Part shown: in pieces, positions 1 through 12,783 of the stretch | How the letters are laid out: the number at the start of each line of letters is the position of its first letter | Position numbering within the stretch: position 1 is the stretch's first letter | Source of the DNA: Thereva unica | Lineage: Eukaryota; Arthropoda; Insecta; Diptera; Therevidae | Assembly (NCBI GenBank): GCA_949987705.1 | Contig: OX465283.1 | Coordinates: 49,142,953 to 49,206,952, forward strand | Length of the DNA stretch: 64,000 nucleotides | Direction: 5' to 3' | The notes under the pieces: model-generated | Told to the model about the DNA's origin: nothing | Seen by the model: only the letters and a program-made list of their open reading frames with translations | Database searches by the model: none | Translations under genes and position numbers: made by a program

Positions 1-299
1 GGCTTATGCAAGAATAAAACACTGAATTTTGTAGCAGTTATTTATGAAAAAGGTTTGGAAACAATACAAGTAGTAAATTTAATGACAAAGCAGTTTACGA
101 GAAACAACTTGGTTCTGCATAGAAAGTTCATCTAAATCAATGCACCTACACCTTACGGTGATTAGAAAATACTCGACTATCTCGATGGTGATTAATAAGT
201 GAAAGACACCTTATCGGCAGTACCACCTTATTGAACAGAGTAGAGGGAAAACACTTGACAAAGATAGGTACGCTCATCTCCTGTCCGCCCAACATAGTA

Positions 300-1025
300 G
301 GCCTGAGTTTTCCGAGTGAATCGTTCTGTTTGGAGTACACCAGTACACTATCAAGAAAGTCAAAACCTTATTTGACAACAAATTGAGAAGTAAACTCCTT
401 AATGCAACCTCCGGTAGCAAAAATTTCTGGTCCTTAGTAAGTTCCATGGAGAAGAATTTCACTACAACTTCAATCCCTTCATTTATCCACGATAAGAAGG
501 TGATAACAGACAGCAAATCCAAGGCCGATCTCTGTTCGCTTCTAATTCTTTTTTACCCGAAACTGATGTGTTACCCCCTGTTTCCGAGCATAATGCCTAT
601 TCAATGGACAGGGTATCTTCAGGACTGGTGAGGTGTACAGGTGCCTCAAGGAGCTCGATGCAAACAAATTCACTGGATCCGGTAATATACCCCCTATCGT
701 CTTAAAACAATGCGCCTCATCTTTAGCTAAACCTCTGCACAAACATTTTGCCCTATCGTATTTCTCCGGATTTTATTCCGACTCTTGGAAACTTGCCCAT
801 GTTCATACCGAAAAAAGGTGACTCCAGCCTTCCCTCCAACTACCACCCAATAGCAATTACTTCTATTCTCTCTTAAACTATGGAGACGATAATCAAACAA
901 ACAGCTAATGGGATATCTAGAATCCAACCTACTCATAAACGACAGACAGTATGGCTTCCGACAAATAAAGATCCACTGGTGATCTTTTAGTTTGCCTTAC
1001 AGAGCACCTCAACCAAAGTTTGCAT
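300..1025 (+). pseudogene. LINE relic, reverse transcriptase N-terminal part (CR1/Jockey-like)
   Basis: Broken plus-strand frames read like the linker and finger region of a non-LTR reverse transcriptase. From about 347 one frame gives SGSKNFWSLVSSMEKNF. From 633 another gives CLKELDANKFTGSGNIPP and a stretch ending KLAHVH. At about 835-880 the DNA still reads NYHPIAITSILS, followed by a degraded GFRQ-type segment up to about 1022. Several frameshifts and stops (near 540, 630, 815 and 875) make it non-functional. The fragment stops before the catalytic palm motif, where an opposite-strand LINE begins. It probably belongs to the same family as the 3' fragments at 15434, 51605 and 54880. The clade name is inferred from sequence style only. 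Confidence 0.75.
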
Positions 1026-1029
1026 GTAC

Positions 1030-2749
1030 ATATCAGGTAAATGTAGTATGGTAAACAGATGCCTCTCCAGTTGTCGCATATTGTTAGATTCCACATTTTT
1101 GGTATTTTGACTATGATACCTTCCGTCCAATCCTCCGGAAAGGTACAGGTGTTCCATGCTATTTCCAGGATTGGCTGAAGCGCATCTGCTATGAGGCTTG
1201 AATCGGCTTTCAACAATTCTGGCGGAATGCCATGTTTTCCAGCTGCTTTACCATTGGCCATGGCATGAATTGCGGTTACTATTTCTGTCTTGGATGGGGC
1301 CCGGGTGGTGATTCTTATTGGCTGTGCATTGTTGCTGTTTTTCTGAGGTTCCTGTGTAAGTGGACCATTCAGGGCGGCGGCGGCGAAGTAATCCTTCCAT
1401 CTTTGGAGTTGCTCCTCGTCGTTGCACAGCAGCCTGCCATCCACCTTTAACGGCATGTTTTTTAGTAGAGTGCTTTTCCGAGAGCTGTTTAGTGATTTGC
1501 TACATCACCTTACTGTTGCCTGTGTTTGCCGCTTTTTCTGCGAGCACATTTATCTGCTGCCTTTTATCACACCAGACACTTATCATTACCTCACGGTGTA
1601 ATTGGGAGTATTCCCGTTCAAGTTGGTAACGTCTTTCCGGGTCGCTTGTAGAGTTTACGTTATTTTTGAGGGGCCTTCTGCTTTCTATTTTTTGCCAGGT
1701 TGTGTCCGAGATGCAATGTTGCTAGCGCCCTTTGTCGTACTCCACAGCTCTTCAAGATTTGTGTCGTCAAAAACGATTTGCTGGTTTAATATTTGTTGCA
1801 GGTTCCCAGCAAGTTCTCTCCTTTTAACGCTCTCCCGCAGAAAGTCTAAGTTAAACCATCTATGGTTTCTAGCATCGTGTTGAACGTTTCTGATTCTGAT
1901 TTCTCGATCTACCATCGGGCGATACCCAGGTCTCTTTGTGTATCTTCTTGTGACAAAAGTAAGTTTCACCTACTATGAGTTGGTGAGAACTACAAAAGTC
2001 AACGAGAAGCTCACCACTGTTATTGGTAACTTGGCTTAGGCCTTGATTTCCAATTGTTTATTCAAGGCCGGTGTTGTCACGGCCGATCTGTGCATTTAAG
2101 TTATACAATGATGTCTCCCCTTGGAATAGAGCGAAAAACCTCATTCATATTGAACTCTTCCTTGATGTCATCGTCTGCGTCTTCGTGGAGCATAGCATTG
2201 GACTACCGTAGTATTTCTTAGTTTGGTACACAGGCGCACGGTAATAACCCTCTCAGAAACTGGTGACTAGCTAGTAGGACTGGATCTGGCTTCTTTGGTG
2301 AGTATTATGCCAACGCCACTCCTACGGCTTTCAGTTTCGTTTCTGCCAGAATATAAGAAGGACTCACCCTTTGGGCAGATATGTTCGCCCGCTTCGGGCC
2401 ATCTGGTCCAGCTAAGCCCCATGATCTTAATTTTATATCGGTTCATCTCGTTGAGGTCTTTATCCAGCCGTCCCTCATCAAGCAGTGTTCTCACATTCAA
2501 TGATCCGATTCGTGTCTTTGTTCGAAAAGCAAAGGTCGTCGTCGTGTTGTCCATCCGGTTACGAGGCATTGTTTGCCGATTCGTAGTAATGGTGTTTTTA
2601 TGGGAGCGGTTTGCTAACCCTCAGCCCAACCGACTTAAAACTCTGCTTTGTGGCCCAGAGAGCTCGCCATTCGCCCGTCTCCCGTTAGCTTCTTCCGAAG
2701 AAGTACCCCAGGGGCCACCACGGGTAGGTGGGATTAGGACTTGCTAACA
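1030..2749 (-). pseudogene. RTE-like LINE relic (endonuclease start, linker, RT start)
   Basis: Read on the minus strand from 2749 downwards. At 2569-2267 an APE-type endonuclease N-terminus has TRIGSLNVRTLLDEGRLD and the conserved W in LSWTRWPEAG; insect annotations often call such ORFs craniofacial development protein 2-like. At 1969-1685 lies the linker (RPGYRPMVDREIRIRNVQ). At 1456-1055 lies the RT start, with MANGKAAGKHGIPPELLKAD and ICDNWRGICL. The pieces are in different frames with stops between them, and the endonuclease core between about 2267 and 1970 is largely lost. The RT stops at about 1055, just before the plus-strand LINE relic ends. A TIR element (2750-3252) sits exactly at its upstream edge. 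Confidence 0.8.
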
Positions 2750-3252
2750 GGAGCGCGATCAAAAACTTTACTATGCTAAACCATGAGGTAAGCTGTGGTT
2801 AAGCACCACTTCACTTAACCACGAAAGTTTATGTTTAACCATGGAGGTTTTTGAACGTCCCGTGGTTAACTACGAGTTAAAGAAAATAAAAATTGTTTTC
2901 TCCATAAATTTGACTCCGCTATTTGCTTCAATTATTTCATATGTGTCCATTAATTATTTATTTACAATAATCTCACAAATCCACTTTGATTTGTTGTGTT
3001 TAACATTAAAACAACTGTCAACGCGTTGTTTTTATTCTTCTTCTTCTTAACTATCGCTAACCATGCTCCCGAGCATGGTTAAAATTTAACTACACCATGG
3101 TTAACCACAGGAGTTTTTGAACTTTGACCATGGCTAACCACCGGAGTTTTTGAACTTTTGATTATGTTGTAGCTAACCACGGAGTTTTTGATCGACAAAA
3201 GTTTACCATAGTTAACCATGGTTAACCATAGTAAGGTTTTTGAACGCGCTCC
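2750..3252. mobile_element. Non-autonomous TIR element (MITE), 503 bp
   Basis: The left end GGAGCGCGATCAAAAACT is the inverted counterpart of the right end (TTTTTGAACGCGCTCC on the plus strand). Both are followed inward by variants of ACTATGGTTAACCATGG. The interior repeats two motifs many times, TTAACCATGGTTAACC-like and GGAGTTTTTGAAC-like, as subterminal repeats often do. There is no coding capacity. Superfamily is not assignable because no clean target duplication is visible. Confidence 0.7.
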
Positions 3253-5122
3253 AGGTCTGCTTGGTGTACCTATGCAGTGACTTTTCTCGGGTTTCTGTTT
3301 TGACAGAAATGACAAATCGGGTTCCAACATCTTCCTATGTCTTTGTTAGCTGTTCGCCCCCAACATACCCTTAAGCGTTATAATTAGTTTCTAAATGGTC
3401 AATTAACAAAAGACTTTAAGAAGTATTTTCTGTTGGATGAAATCATGTCTTGATTTTATCTAATTAACACAATGACAATCTGTTCATATTTATCTATGTC
3501 AAATATTCACACCACTTAATTCTGGATTTATTATGGTTGCAGCCATTTCATTTGAGCTGCTCGTAAAATATGCTTAACCGACCATTAGATATGTACATCA
3601 GCAATTATTAGCCTCGTTATATGTCACCAAGACAAGATCAATTAATTATTTTTAATGCAACTTCTTAATTATCCCCAGTTTGATTTGCTACACAACAAGA
3701 AAATAAAAGAAATTGCTTCTATTACCATAAATTCCTATAGGAATATGACACCTCATGCAGGACTAGAGACTTTTAGTGTCTATCTTGATAGCCCTGTCTC
3801 TCCATAAAAAAATCAAAAGAATTTATGTTAATAAAGGAAATTCTCCTATCAATAGTTAATGGATATACCAGATCCATGTGGGCCTTGCCAAAGTAACCAA
3901 CGAAGCTGCAATGATTGGTACACACATATTAAACCGAAATTCCTTCAATATCTCTCTCTCTCTCTCTAAAAGGATAAATGAAAGTCCATATATGTATTTC
4001 GTTTTGTAATGACTGAAATAACACATTTGCAAATGTTAATTGAAAGGACGCTCTGTGGTATGATTTTCTGTACATGGTTCGTTTCTCTAAAACACTCCAA
4101 GGTTTATTCTCTGTTTACAAATGGCAGGGCGCATTTACCCAGGACGTAATTAAAAGGTTCTGACATTATAACTGAATATAAGGGACCACAAACAAATGTT
4201 CATACTGAATCTGAGCTGGATACATGCAGATACAGATTTCTCTACTTAACATCACATTCCGAAAATGTGATAACTTGAATATATCTCCCCAATGGGCTCC
4301 GAAAGCTATCTCTGGAATACATGGCTAATGTTCATTTTTAATGGAAAAGTTAACGTTGTTAAAAGATGTAATTTATCATCGTTTAATAAGATGCTGTAAA
4401 GATTTTATTTTGAGTTAAACATTTTTTTTTGTAGGTATAATACATGGAAAAACGTTTATGTCATGCAAAGAAATGTTTTTGTTTAAAGTACATATTTAAA
4501 TTACGTTATATTTCATTTTCCGCTAATTACGATAAGGGCGTGATATACGTAAAATAATCTGAAAACCATTTTAATAAATACCTTCGGGGGTAAAGGTTAA
4601 GAGCATTTAAGCATTAATTCCACATAAAACACGCGCTAAACATTCGTTTTATACAAAAATACTCATGTTGATGATGATATATTCTTAATAACGTTCTCAA
4701 GCGAAAGTTTGTGTTCACCTTTGGTTTGGTTATACGAGGGTAGCCTGAAAAGTTTGGAGTATAACATAGGAACAAGTATTTGTTCGGTCTTTAGTTTCAT
4801 TTTTCGACATACAGTGTAGGTGGTAATCCAATTAGACGGACACATTTAAATAATAAAGACATTGTTGGTTCTTCAGATGGGCTACACAGCCGTGGTAGGT
4901 CCTATCATCATGTACATATGTCGGCTCTGGACTAGTACCCAGAACTGAGGTTCAGTTTTTTAAACCATTTATTAACTTTTCATCCAGGGGCGGACCCAGA
5001 AACAATTCTTGGAGAAAAATGAAATTGTACTCAAAATCTGGAGTTGATGTTATCTGAAATAGTACTGGGTGGGCAGTTAAAAATGATAGTAAAAAAATTT
5101 ACTCCTGAATAAAATAATTCCC
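3253..5122. other. AT-rich stretch, nothing recognised
   Basis: No open frame here has family-like features. The only structures seen are a short TC run (about 3950-3967) and scattered A/T homopolymers. It may contain old decayed elements that I cannot classify. Confidence 0.5.
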
Positions 5123-5166
5123 CGAGTTAAAATAAAAAATGGCCTTACAACGGGCGAACGCCGGCC
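5123..5166 (+). repeat. Dispersed repeat module M1, copy 1
   Basis: Contains ATGGCCTTACAACGGGCGAA preceded by an A-rich AGTTAAAATAAAA tract. The same module occurs at 13806-13850, 51991-52030 and, inverted, at 54682-54727. A shared GAAACATAGTC follows copies 1 and 3. Probably a conserved part of an unidentified repeat family; it directly precedes a LINE fragment here. Confidence 0.65.
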
Positions 5167-5179
5167 GCCTTTGAAACAT

Positions 5180-5860
5180 AGTCCAAGAACATGTGTCGGG
5201 CATCAGAAGGATGTTTGTCGAACTGTACAGCGGTATATTTGTTGAGAAAAACATCATCCAGAAAATAGTTCCGTACGAAAATACAGAAAAATATTTAGGC
5301 ATGACGTTAGATGCAAAACTCAGGTGGAAGCCGCATGTTTAGAAAAAACAGGAAGAACTAAACATGCCGTTACTCTGCTCTGTCAACGTACAACAACCTA
5401 TTGCTATATAAACAAGTTCTAAAGCCAGTTGGGACTTATGGTATTCAACTCTGGGATTGTACTAGCCAAAATAATAAAAACATAATTCAACGCTTCCAAA
5501 CCAAAGTTCGTCTTGATATTGTCGATGCTCCCTGGTACATTTGTAATGACAACCTACATAAGGATTTGGATGTAAATAGGATCGAAAGGGTAATCCAAAA
5601 ATATGCTCAAAGTCATAAACAACGGTTTCAACAGCATATAAATGCCGAGGCCCTCCAACTCCTGGATAACGATTACTTAACCAGAAGATTAAAACGAATC
5701 AAACCGTTCGAACTAGTGTAAAAAGCAAAGTAAAAACCTCACAAAAACATGAACTATAGTGAATAGGATAAGTACTTTATAAATTTAAAAATCGTAACAA
5801 ATTAAGTTAAAAACAAATAGCTTATAGTATATGTAGTTACTAGATTGCTACAACAATAAA
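5180..5860 (+). pseudogene. Jockey-type LINE, 3' end of ORF2 and 3' UTR
   Basis: The plus strand encodes the C-terminal part of a Jockey-like reverse transcriptase. EKYLGMTLDAKLRWKPHV lies at about 5282-5335. After a small break, LLYKQVLKPVGTYGIQLW opens a frame (5401-5721) that runs through a Jockey-typical C-terminus (APWYICN, LLDNDYLTRRLKRIKPFELV). The ORF ends at the expected place for the family (stop at 5719-5721), followed by an A-rich 3' UTR to about 5860. The copy is heavily 5'-truncated, as usual for target-primed insertions. An in-frame stop after KPHV and a frameshift near 5390 make it inactive. Confidence 0.85.
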
Positions 5861-6422
5861 ACAAAACTAGTTGGGATGTGGGTTCGACCCTTTCGGTCCA
5901 CACGATCAACTTCCCAGTATGATGGAAGGAAGTTCTTTGAAATAACGATAAGAATGGTAAATCCGCAAGGCTTTTCTAAAGAACTTTTTTTTTGTTGAAC
6001 AGTAGCAAACAAACATGTCCCTGGCACTTCGTTCGCTACACTATAAAGCGAATTCATTTTGAGCGTGTTGACGCACTGATGATAAACTGCAATGGTAAAA
6101 ACTTCATTTTCAATTCGAACGATTTCAGGAGATAGTACCAAAATTAATCAATGTAACGGATTTGTCAAACTTGTCCGAAAAGGCCAAACTGTAATCAATG
6201 GAAATCCCGCGATGAACTCAATTCCCAAAACTGTAGGACATGGAAGGCAATCCGCCGTTCAAACAGTTCTGAACTAAAGTTTGAAAATTTCGTCATGTTT
6301 GTAATGGTTAAGTTGAATGGTTTTTAAAGAAAGCTCGGATTTTGAAGAGTGATGACTCTTTGGGAAGCTATTGCTCTGCTGAATCCTTAAAAGTGAACTT
6401 CATTTTGAACGGGTGTCATTCC

Positions 6423-6795
6423 AACGCTTCGATCGGCACCTCAATGAAGTCAATATCATTTTTGGTTTGCGTTGTATCGAGCATGTACAAAAATCACTTA
6501 CGCCCTTTAAACATAGATACCGCTTGATCGAATTTTATGAAAATCTTTTCAAAGTATACTTTGGGTAATACGCTACGATCGGCACCTCAAAGAAGTCGGT
6601 ATCATGGTTGGTTCGTGCTATATCGTGCAGGTAAAAAAATCACTTACGTCGCTTAAACAAAAAAACGGCTAAACCGAGTTTCATGAAAATCTTTTCAGAT
6701 CATATTTCGGTTAATACGCTTCGAACGACACCTCAACGAAGTCGATATCAGTTTTGGTTCGCGCGATATCGTGCAGAAAAAAATGACCACATCCG
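6423..6795 (+). repeat. 146-bp tandem repeat, about 2.5 copies
   Basis: Units start at 6423, 6569 and 6715, each opening with a variant of TACGCTTCGATCGGCACCTC followed by AATGAAGTC and a TATCGTGCAG-like block. The spacing is exactly 146 bp twice. The copies are clearly diverged, so this is an old array. Confidence 0.8.
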
Positions 6796-6796
6796 T

Positions 6797-6822
6797 ACGC
6801 ACACACACACACACACATACTT
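6797..6822 (+). repeat. CA microsatellite
   Basis: A short run of CA dinucleotides directly after the third 146-bp repeat unit. Confidence 0.9.
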
Positions 6823-7156
6823 CCTCCCAATTTTTTGCTTAAAATGCTCCTGGGACCTTGAAAGATGAAAATACATACGTTGAAATTTTCGATTTCGATT
6901 TTCGGACCGATTACAATAACTTCCTATACTGGGAAGTTAAAAAAATGTCTTCGTATTCGAATGTTACAAAAATTCAACGTACTGCAATTAAAGGTTTTAT
7001 TTTTTATCGATTGGTTTTTTCTTCTTGAACCGCTTAAAATAACAAAATTGCCCACTAAAATATAAACCAACACCAGGCGAACCTGGTTTTCTTATGCATT
7101 ATTCATTTCATTATGCCTTTAACTATAACGAAAATGATCAATTTCCGACAAACCAC

Positions 7157-7235
7157 ATTCAACAATACATTGGTGCAGATTATTTTTTCTGCTCAAATTC
7201 AGTCACTCAAGTTTCTGTTAGCGCGTATACATGAT
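7157..7235 (+). repeat. Dispersed repeat shared with 54549-54625
   Basis: CACATTCAACAATACATTGG followed by TGCAGATTATTT and GTGTATA-like sequence recurs in the same orientation at 54549-54625. The second copy there directly abuts the M1-containing repeat. Confidence 0.55.
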
Positions 7236-7448
7236 TAGTTGAACTCAGGTTAAACCCAAGTCCAACTACATGTAGACGCGAATCGAGTTGAATTAGGATC
7301 GACTCAACTCGACGCAACTCTACTACCTGGCTTGAGTTGACGTTATACGTTATGAGTAGTTGAATTTAGTTGACAGCAGCATCTCTGTGCTAGTCGAAAA
7401 TTCAACTCAACCTCAACTCAACTATTCAACTCATCATGTATACATTCG
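7222..7448. mobile_element. Short TIR element (MITE), about 227 bp
   Basis: The left end CGCGTATACATGATTAGTTG is mirrored at the right end (CAACTCATCATGTATACATTCG region). The interior is rich in AGTTGA and TCAACT words, i.e. many small inverted repeats. Non-coding. Confidence 0.6.
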
Positions 7449-8962
7449 TAGTATGTGTTTCGTAAATACCCTGTATGTTAGTGGATAGTGGAAATAGCTC
7501 CCTCTATAGAACAATTTTTTTTTTTCAAATATATCGAGAAATCACCCCTGAAAATATTAGCAGCGTAGTCGCACAAAAGATTTTATTGAATGTTTGATGA
7601 CGTATACAAGTAGCGAAAAAGGGGATATGAATATTTTAAATCTTTAAAACGGCGAAAATGTATATTTTTTGAAGACAATGGCATTATCTACAAACTTTGT
7701 AAGAACTATTTTATGATAAGGCTTAGCGTTTAAGAGATAACAAAACTGGTTCTTTATCTTTTGGATAAAGTGAAATGGGACATTTTAATAAATTGAGCGG
7801 TCAGTACAATTTACCGTCGTGTAAGGGACAAATGTGGAGGTCAGTCATCAGCAGAGTACGGGGAATAACAAGCAGCATAACATGCACGTGCCGCAACTAT
7901 CAAAAGTCTTTCACAGCAACTTCCTCCAACCCAAACTAACTTAAAAAACACCAACTATATTTTTTTCGGTTTTTTTTCTTCAAAATTTTCTTTTTTCTCC
8001 TAGACGCTTTCAAAAAACTCGATCCCTTTTTATTTTTTCCCGCCACCTGAAAAAATTGTATTCACTTAGCCTCCTTTTAAATTACTCAAAAACTTCCTCA
8101 CTTTCAAAGTGGCTTCTAGGTGGATATGGAAAGAGCCCCGCTGTTACATTGTGTACTGCTATTCATCGGTGGCTCTTAGCATGTTTGCAGGATAAGTCCT
8201 TGCCATCGTTTTACTTTTTCGAAAGCAATGCTTGCATTTACTCTTCTCAGTTCCTCTCTATCTTTGGTACATTCAGAGACATTTTTGCTTTTGACTATTT
8301 CCGGGGTCTGATGACTTATGCAGGTGCGTTGTGTTTATCGAACAATACTTTCTTCATCCTCAAATGATGCGTAGTATACTCCGATTATGCTTCGTCTTTT
8401 TCGGAATAGTCTAAGAACACAATTCCAGGACTATCACAAAAATCAGTCACCAACACGTTTCCTTCTTCACCTATTTCTGAGAAGGCTCATTCTTTGTCGT
8501 CCGAAGAGATACGGAATCTGTGGAGAGTACTCGATTAAATTCTCTTGAGTAGAATAGAAAGAAAATTACTCAATGAGTATTTTTTACTCGTTCAAAAGTA
8601 CTTGATTCCTTGAGAATCGATCAACTTTTTTGCCATTTATGCGAACTACCTTAGCGTATGCATTACAAATACTTATGTAGCTTACGTCCCGAGTTAAAGT
8701 ACGCATAGTGAACAAATGCGCCTGCCAACGGGTATGCACGCTTCCGTTACAGGCAAGAAATTCTAAAAATGCGCTAGCCATAAGCCTCTTTTACAAACAT
8801 GAAAGTATTTGTAATCAACCATTTCATGTTTGTAGAGAATTTTTTTTTACTCATTCGTACTGTGCTTGCTGCGGGTGCCATGCAGTTCCGATGCGGTCCG
8901 TGCCTGTTGCAGGCTAGAAACGGGCGATCAAAATAATATTCTGTTTCACTTGAGGAAAATCC
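7449..8962. other. No recognised gene; one dispersed repeat
   Basis: Open frames here (for example a 103-codon frame at 8056-8367) show no family motif. At 8505-8560, GATACGGAATCTGTGGAGAG followed by TACTCGATTAAA is an inverted relative of 47477-47540, indicating one shared repeat. Confidence 0.45.
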
Positions 8963-9916
8963 TACACTGTTAAAAATTTCTATTGTAATTTTTCAAAACA
9001 GTTGTTGGAAGTTTTTACGCATCACGATATAGTAAAAGTACAATCCAGTTTTGTAAATTTACTACACATTTAATTCCAATGAAATTTGGGAAAATTACAA
9101 AACGTGTGTAGCAATTTTACTAAAGAGTTATCAATACTCTGTTTTGGAGTCAGGTTGTTGATGTTTTATTTTCAAAATCCAAAATAAAATAGAATAAAAC
9201 AACCGATTGCAAACAGAGAGAAAAAAACCCAATAAAAAAAATTCTGATTTCCGACGTGGATTCGATCCAGGGTCCACAAATTCCGTCTCCGATACAATTC
9301 CCGATTTTCCCTTTCGACCACTTCCAGTGTTGATGAGTCCTGCTCAATTTATATAGATAACCTTTAGTCCTATTTTTATTCCCACTTATAAAACTCAGAG
9401 TTACACCTTTAAATTTTATTTCAAAGTCAATTACACATTTATTGTCCCGATTAGATTTAATTCCAATATGAAAATTGTTTTATTTTAAATTTATTGGATA
9501 TACTCTTTTTTCACGTTGATACAAGTTGTAGTTTGGTATAAATAATCACAAAAAGTAATTTTGTTAAAAAAAAAACTATACTGAAAATCTCCTGTATTTT
9601 CAATACGTTTTATTGTCCGAGAATCGTAATAACTCAGCTCGAGTAAAATTATAATAAATCAAATTATAAACAATGTTTGTAAATTCGAAATGCTTTCTAT
9701 TGAAAGCTGATAAACAGTTCAGTAAAATCGCAATGCGTGTAGGATTTATACATAAAGATTGTAAAATTACAACTGATATTAGTAAATTTCCTCACATGTC
9801 TTAGAAAATTCCTTGAATTGTATTTTAATTTTGTATTGCCATACACTGATTTGTAATTTTACTCATCTTTTATTTTGTAAAACAATTGTAATTTTACAAA
9901 CATTTTTAACAGTGTA
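8963..9916. mobile_element. Non-autonomous TIR element, 954 bp
   Basis: The left end TACACTGTTAAAAATTTCTA is mirrored by the right end (CATTTTTAACAGTGTA on the plus strand). Subterminal sequences repeat TGTAATTTTAC and TGTAAATTTAC motifs on both sides, as binding-site clusters of DNA transposons do. The interior has no coding potential. A GGATCGAATCC box-B-like string on the minus strand near 9255 has no matching A box. Confidence 0.7.
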
Positions 9917-12689
9917 CATATGTATGTATATACTTAATAAAGACTGTACTGAGACGACCCAGTCCTAACCTTTCGTAGCTGCTCACCTATTCGACTTGAT
10001 GGAATCCAGTTTAGAATGCGTATACTATCGGTGCCTGTTATAATTTCCCTTCACTCAAATAAGTTAGATGACATATTGAACCAACAATACTCCTTTGTGC
10101 ACTTTGAAGGTTATTTCGTGAGATTTTATTGCGTTTATGCAATCGGGATTTAAATACCTAATTTTCCTACTTTTCACCATTTTCGTAGAATGACGAACGC
10201 GAAAATTTGTTAATGTCTGTAAGGTCCTGGTTAGATGTATAGCGGCAAGTTTGTGTTTATGTTTCGGAAACACAAGTCCTAGTCAGCGCATTAAAAAAAT
10301 CAGTAAACTCAGGCCAATTGGGTTTCATTGTACCATACAATTCTCTCCAATATTTTGGTTGAGCTGGACAATTTATTTAGGAACTTAACGCTGATTGATA
10401 AATGATTTACGTCGTATAGCTAGAATTTTATTAACTAAAATTCCTAAAAGGGATAAATACTATTTAGTAAATTTTATAAAGCAACAAACATTAGAGCTGG
10501 AGTAGAAATTATTTAATATTTAACTAATATTAAATACAAACTCACAAAATTCCTTAAAATTTACCCTTCGTACAGAATTAAAACGTTTTCATTTACCACT
10601 GTTTATAATACCAAGCAGCTCTTCGTAGTAATTGCTTGTGCTAGTCTTATACCCCAAAAATACGTCTCTGAAAATGCTATTTTATTTTCAGCTTAAAAAA
10701 TAATTAGAAGGAATTAGGGGATTCTCAAATTCTCTATATGCTTTAACATTTCTTTTAACCTTCAAACTTAAAGTTTACTGGAACGCTTTAAAGGCAACTC
10801 CATCCGCAAATTAAGCTCATCTTAAGTAAAGCGATATTTCGCCATATGCTGAAACAATTTGACAGCAATATGTTGGATCACCACCTACCCATAAATTATA
10901 ACAATCAAAACCAGAGAGTTGTCACGTCAAAGTTAAGCACCATCTATTGTTTTGTAAGGCATAGATTTTCCAGGAAAGTCTTATCAGTCCACCACCCCCA
11001 ACCTAGCATGACTCCTCCTTTTAACATAAAATCAATAGGGCACCCTATAATCTGACACATGATACATTTAGTCAAGCGTGAAAACCTATTCGAACGATGC
11101 AAGCAGGAAGTGCCGGGTTGTAACTTGTCCTTTAAAATGGTTAATGTAACCCAGTTACAAGGATCGTTACGGATGATTTACCTTTCATCCCCTTACAAAT
11201 CTCACGTTAATCAATCAGCGAATTAAGATGAATATTACACCTGTTCCAGAAGTGAACACGGGACATATTTTCAGTATTTGGTACCTGAAGGACCTTCATA
11301 AATAAAAATTACTGTCAACGTGTATCCACGTACAATCAGTTAAGTCTCCTGTGACGGGGGCTGGTGTGCCTTGCTGGGAAGCATGGAGAATTATCACGGG
11401 AAAAGGAGATTTCGTAATAAATTACTACTTGGCAGATCATTTCTTGTGAATCCTTTCCTTTTCCGCAATAAGAGCGAACAGCTTTTAATATTTGTGAAAA
11501 AAACAAAATGAAAAAACAAAAAAGGATAAGATAGCGGGGTAATTTTTTAATGCTCGAAACACTTGTTTTTGGAAAAGTAAAAGGACTTTGAAAAATTATT
11601 GAAGCAAAAAAGGAAAGGAAAGTGAAATTTTTCTCTTTCATTTTCTTCTTTTTTTTGCTGTTATATAAAATGGAGTTTTTAATGGACAGATTGTAATTAA
11701 TGCTGGGATTCTTTAAATATACAAAAACAAATTAGTTCCTTAATCATAAACCAAGGACGTAATAATCCTTTGCAGTAGGAGGCATCATTTATCTTGACAC
11801 AGGTCCCTCAGATTTTGGCAATAAATCGAGTTTTTGCTATATACTACCCATTTTTGAAATTTTGAAAGGTTCCCTCCGTTTTGGGGAGTAACAAATTATA
11901 CCAAGAGTAAATTGTAGAGTTTGAGGGTTTAACTCTTAATAGAAACGTACAACTAAAATATTCTCATCAGTCCTTTTGGGAGTAATGGAGGGACTAGAGA
12001 AAATTTATCACAGCATTCAAGGCGTAAATTGCTGAAATCATTAAATAAATACTGCAGAGGAGTTGGAGAATTTACGTGATCTATTGGTGACCGGAGTGAA
12101 ATGTTTCGTACTCATTTTAACCACACAAAACACAAACCCCTCATTGGGGCCCCTTCAGTAATAGAAAATTCAATATGTCTGCTACTTCATTTTGTCCTTT
12201 TTTAAGGGCTCCTCCTGTGCCATAAAATTTCGGGTCTTACCTTTCGATGCAATTTTAAAATGTTTCTTCATTTTAATTTTAACGCCCTATATAGTAACAA
12301 AACGTGTTTGGTAGGGATTTCTTGTGCGTGGAGGGATTTTGTTGCCTTTTGTAGAATGTGAATAGGGAATTTTAAATAAATCTCTATTTTTAAGGGAAAA
12401 ACCTTCTTCAGTGTGACTGGTTCTTTAATGGTTGAATAGGATTCGTGTAGTCGTTTGTGACATTTTCCTTTGCGAGAGGGATATACTATATGGAAATTCG
12501 GATTTTTGAAAGGGTTGATTATTTATTTCCAGAAATATAAAAAAAATCAAATTTATAAAAGGGGCTTATAAGGAGCGAAATAATTTATTTTTTTAAAAGG
12601 GAAACAATTATTAGTATTTTAGAAAACACGTTATGATGGATATATATTTAAAATTGGATGTATGTACAGTACATACATATGTATGCTCC
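9917..12689. other. AT-rich stretch, nothing recognised
   Basis: Several short frames (10064-10273, 10846-11055, 11336-11641) lack any recognisable domain and have ordinary AT-rich composition. No clear terminal repeats or RNA genes seen. Confidence 0.5.
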
Positions 12690-12783
12690 CCAGCTTTAGG
12701 TATTTTGACGCCCCGTGCGAGATATTTTTATGCGCCCTTAACTCTTTAGACATTTCTTTTAGGGAGATTACCTATGTTATTTT

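Larger units (their letters stand above)
5908..6938. mobile_element. Non-autonomous element with hairpin ends and internal 146-bp repeats
   Basis: Both ends carry the same small hairpin: AACTTCC...GGAAGTT at 5908-5934 and again at 6918-6938. They share AACTTCCCAGTAT as an inverted terminal sequence. The interior contains a three-copy 146-bp tandem repeat and a CA microsatellite. The short frames here are not convincing proteins. The class is uncertain: a TIR element is likely, but hairpin ends could also suit a Helitron-like derivative. Confidence 0.5.

Noticed and set aside
9240..9345. Possible tRNA-like sequence on the minus strand
   Set aside because: A B-box-like GGATCGAATCC is present, but there is no A box at the right distance and no fold.
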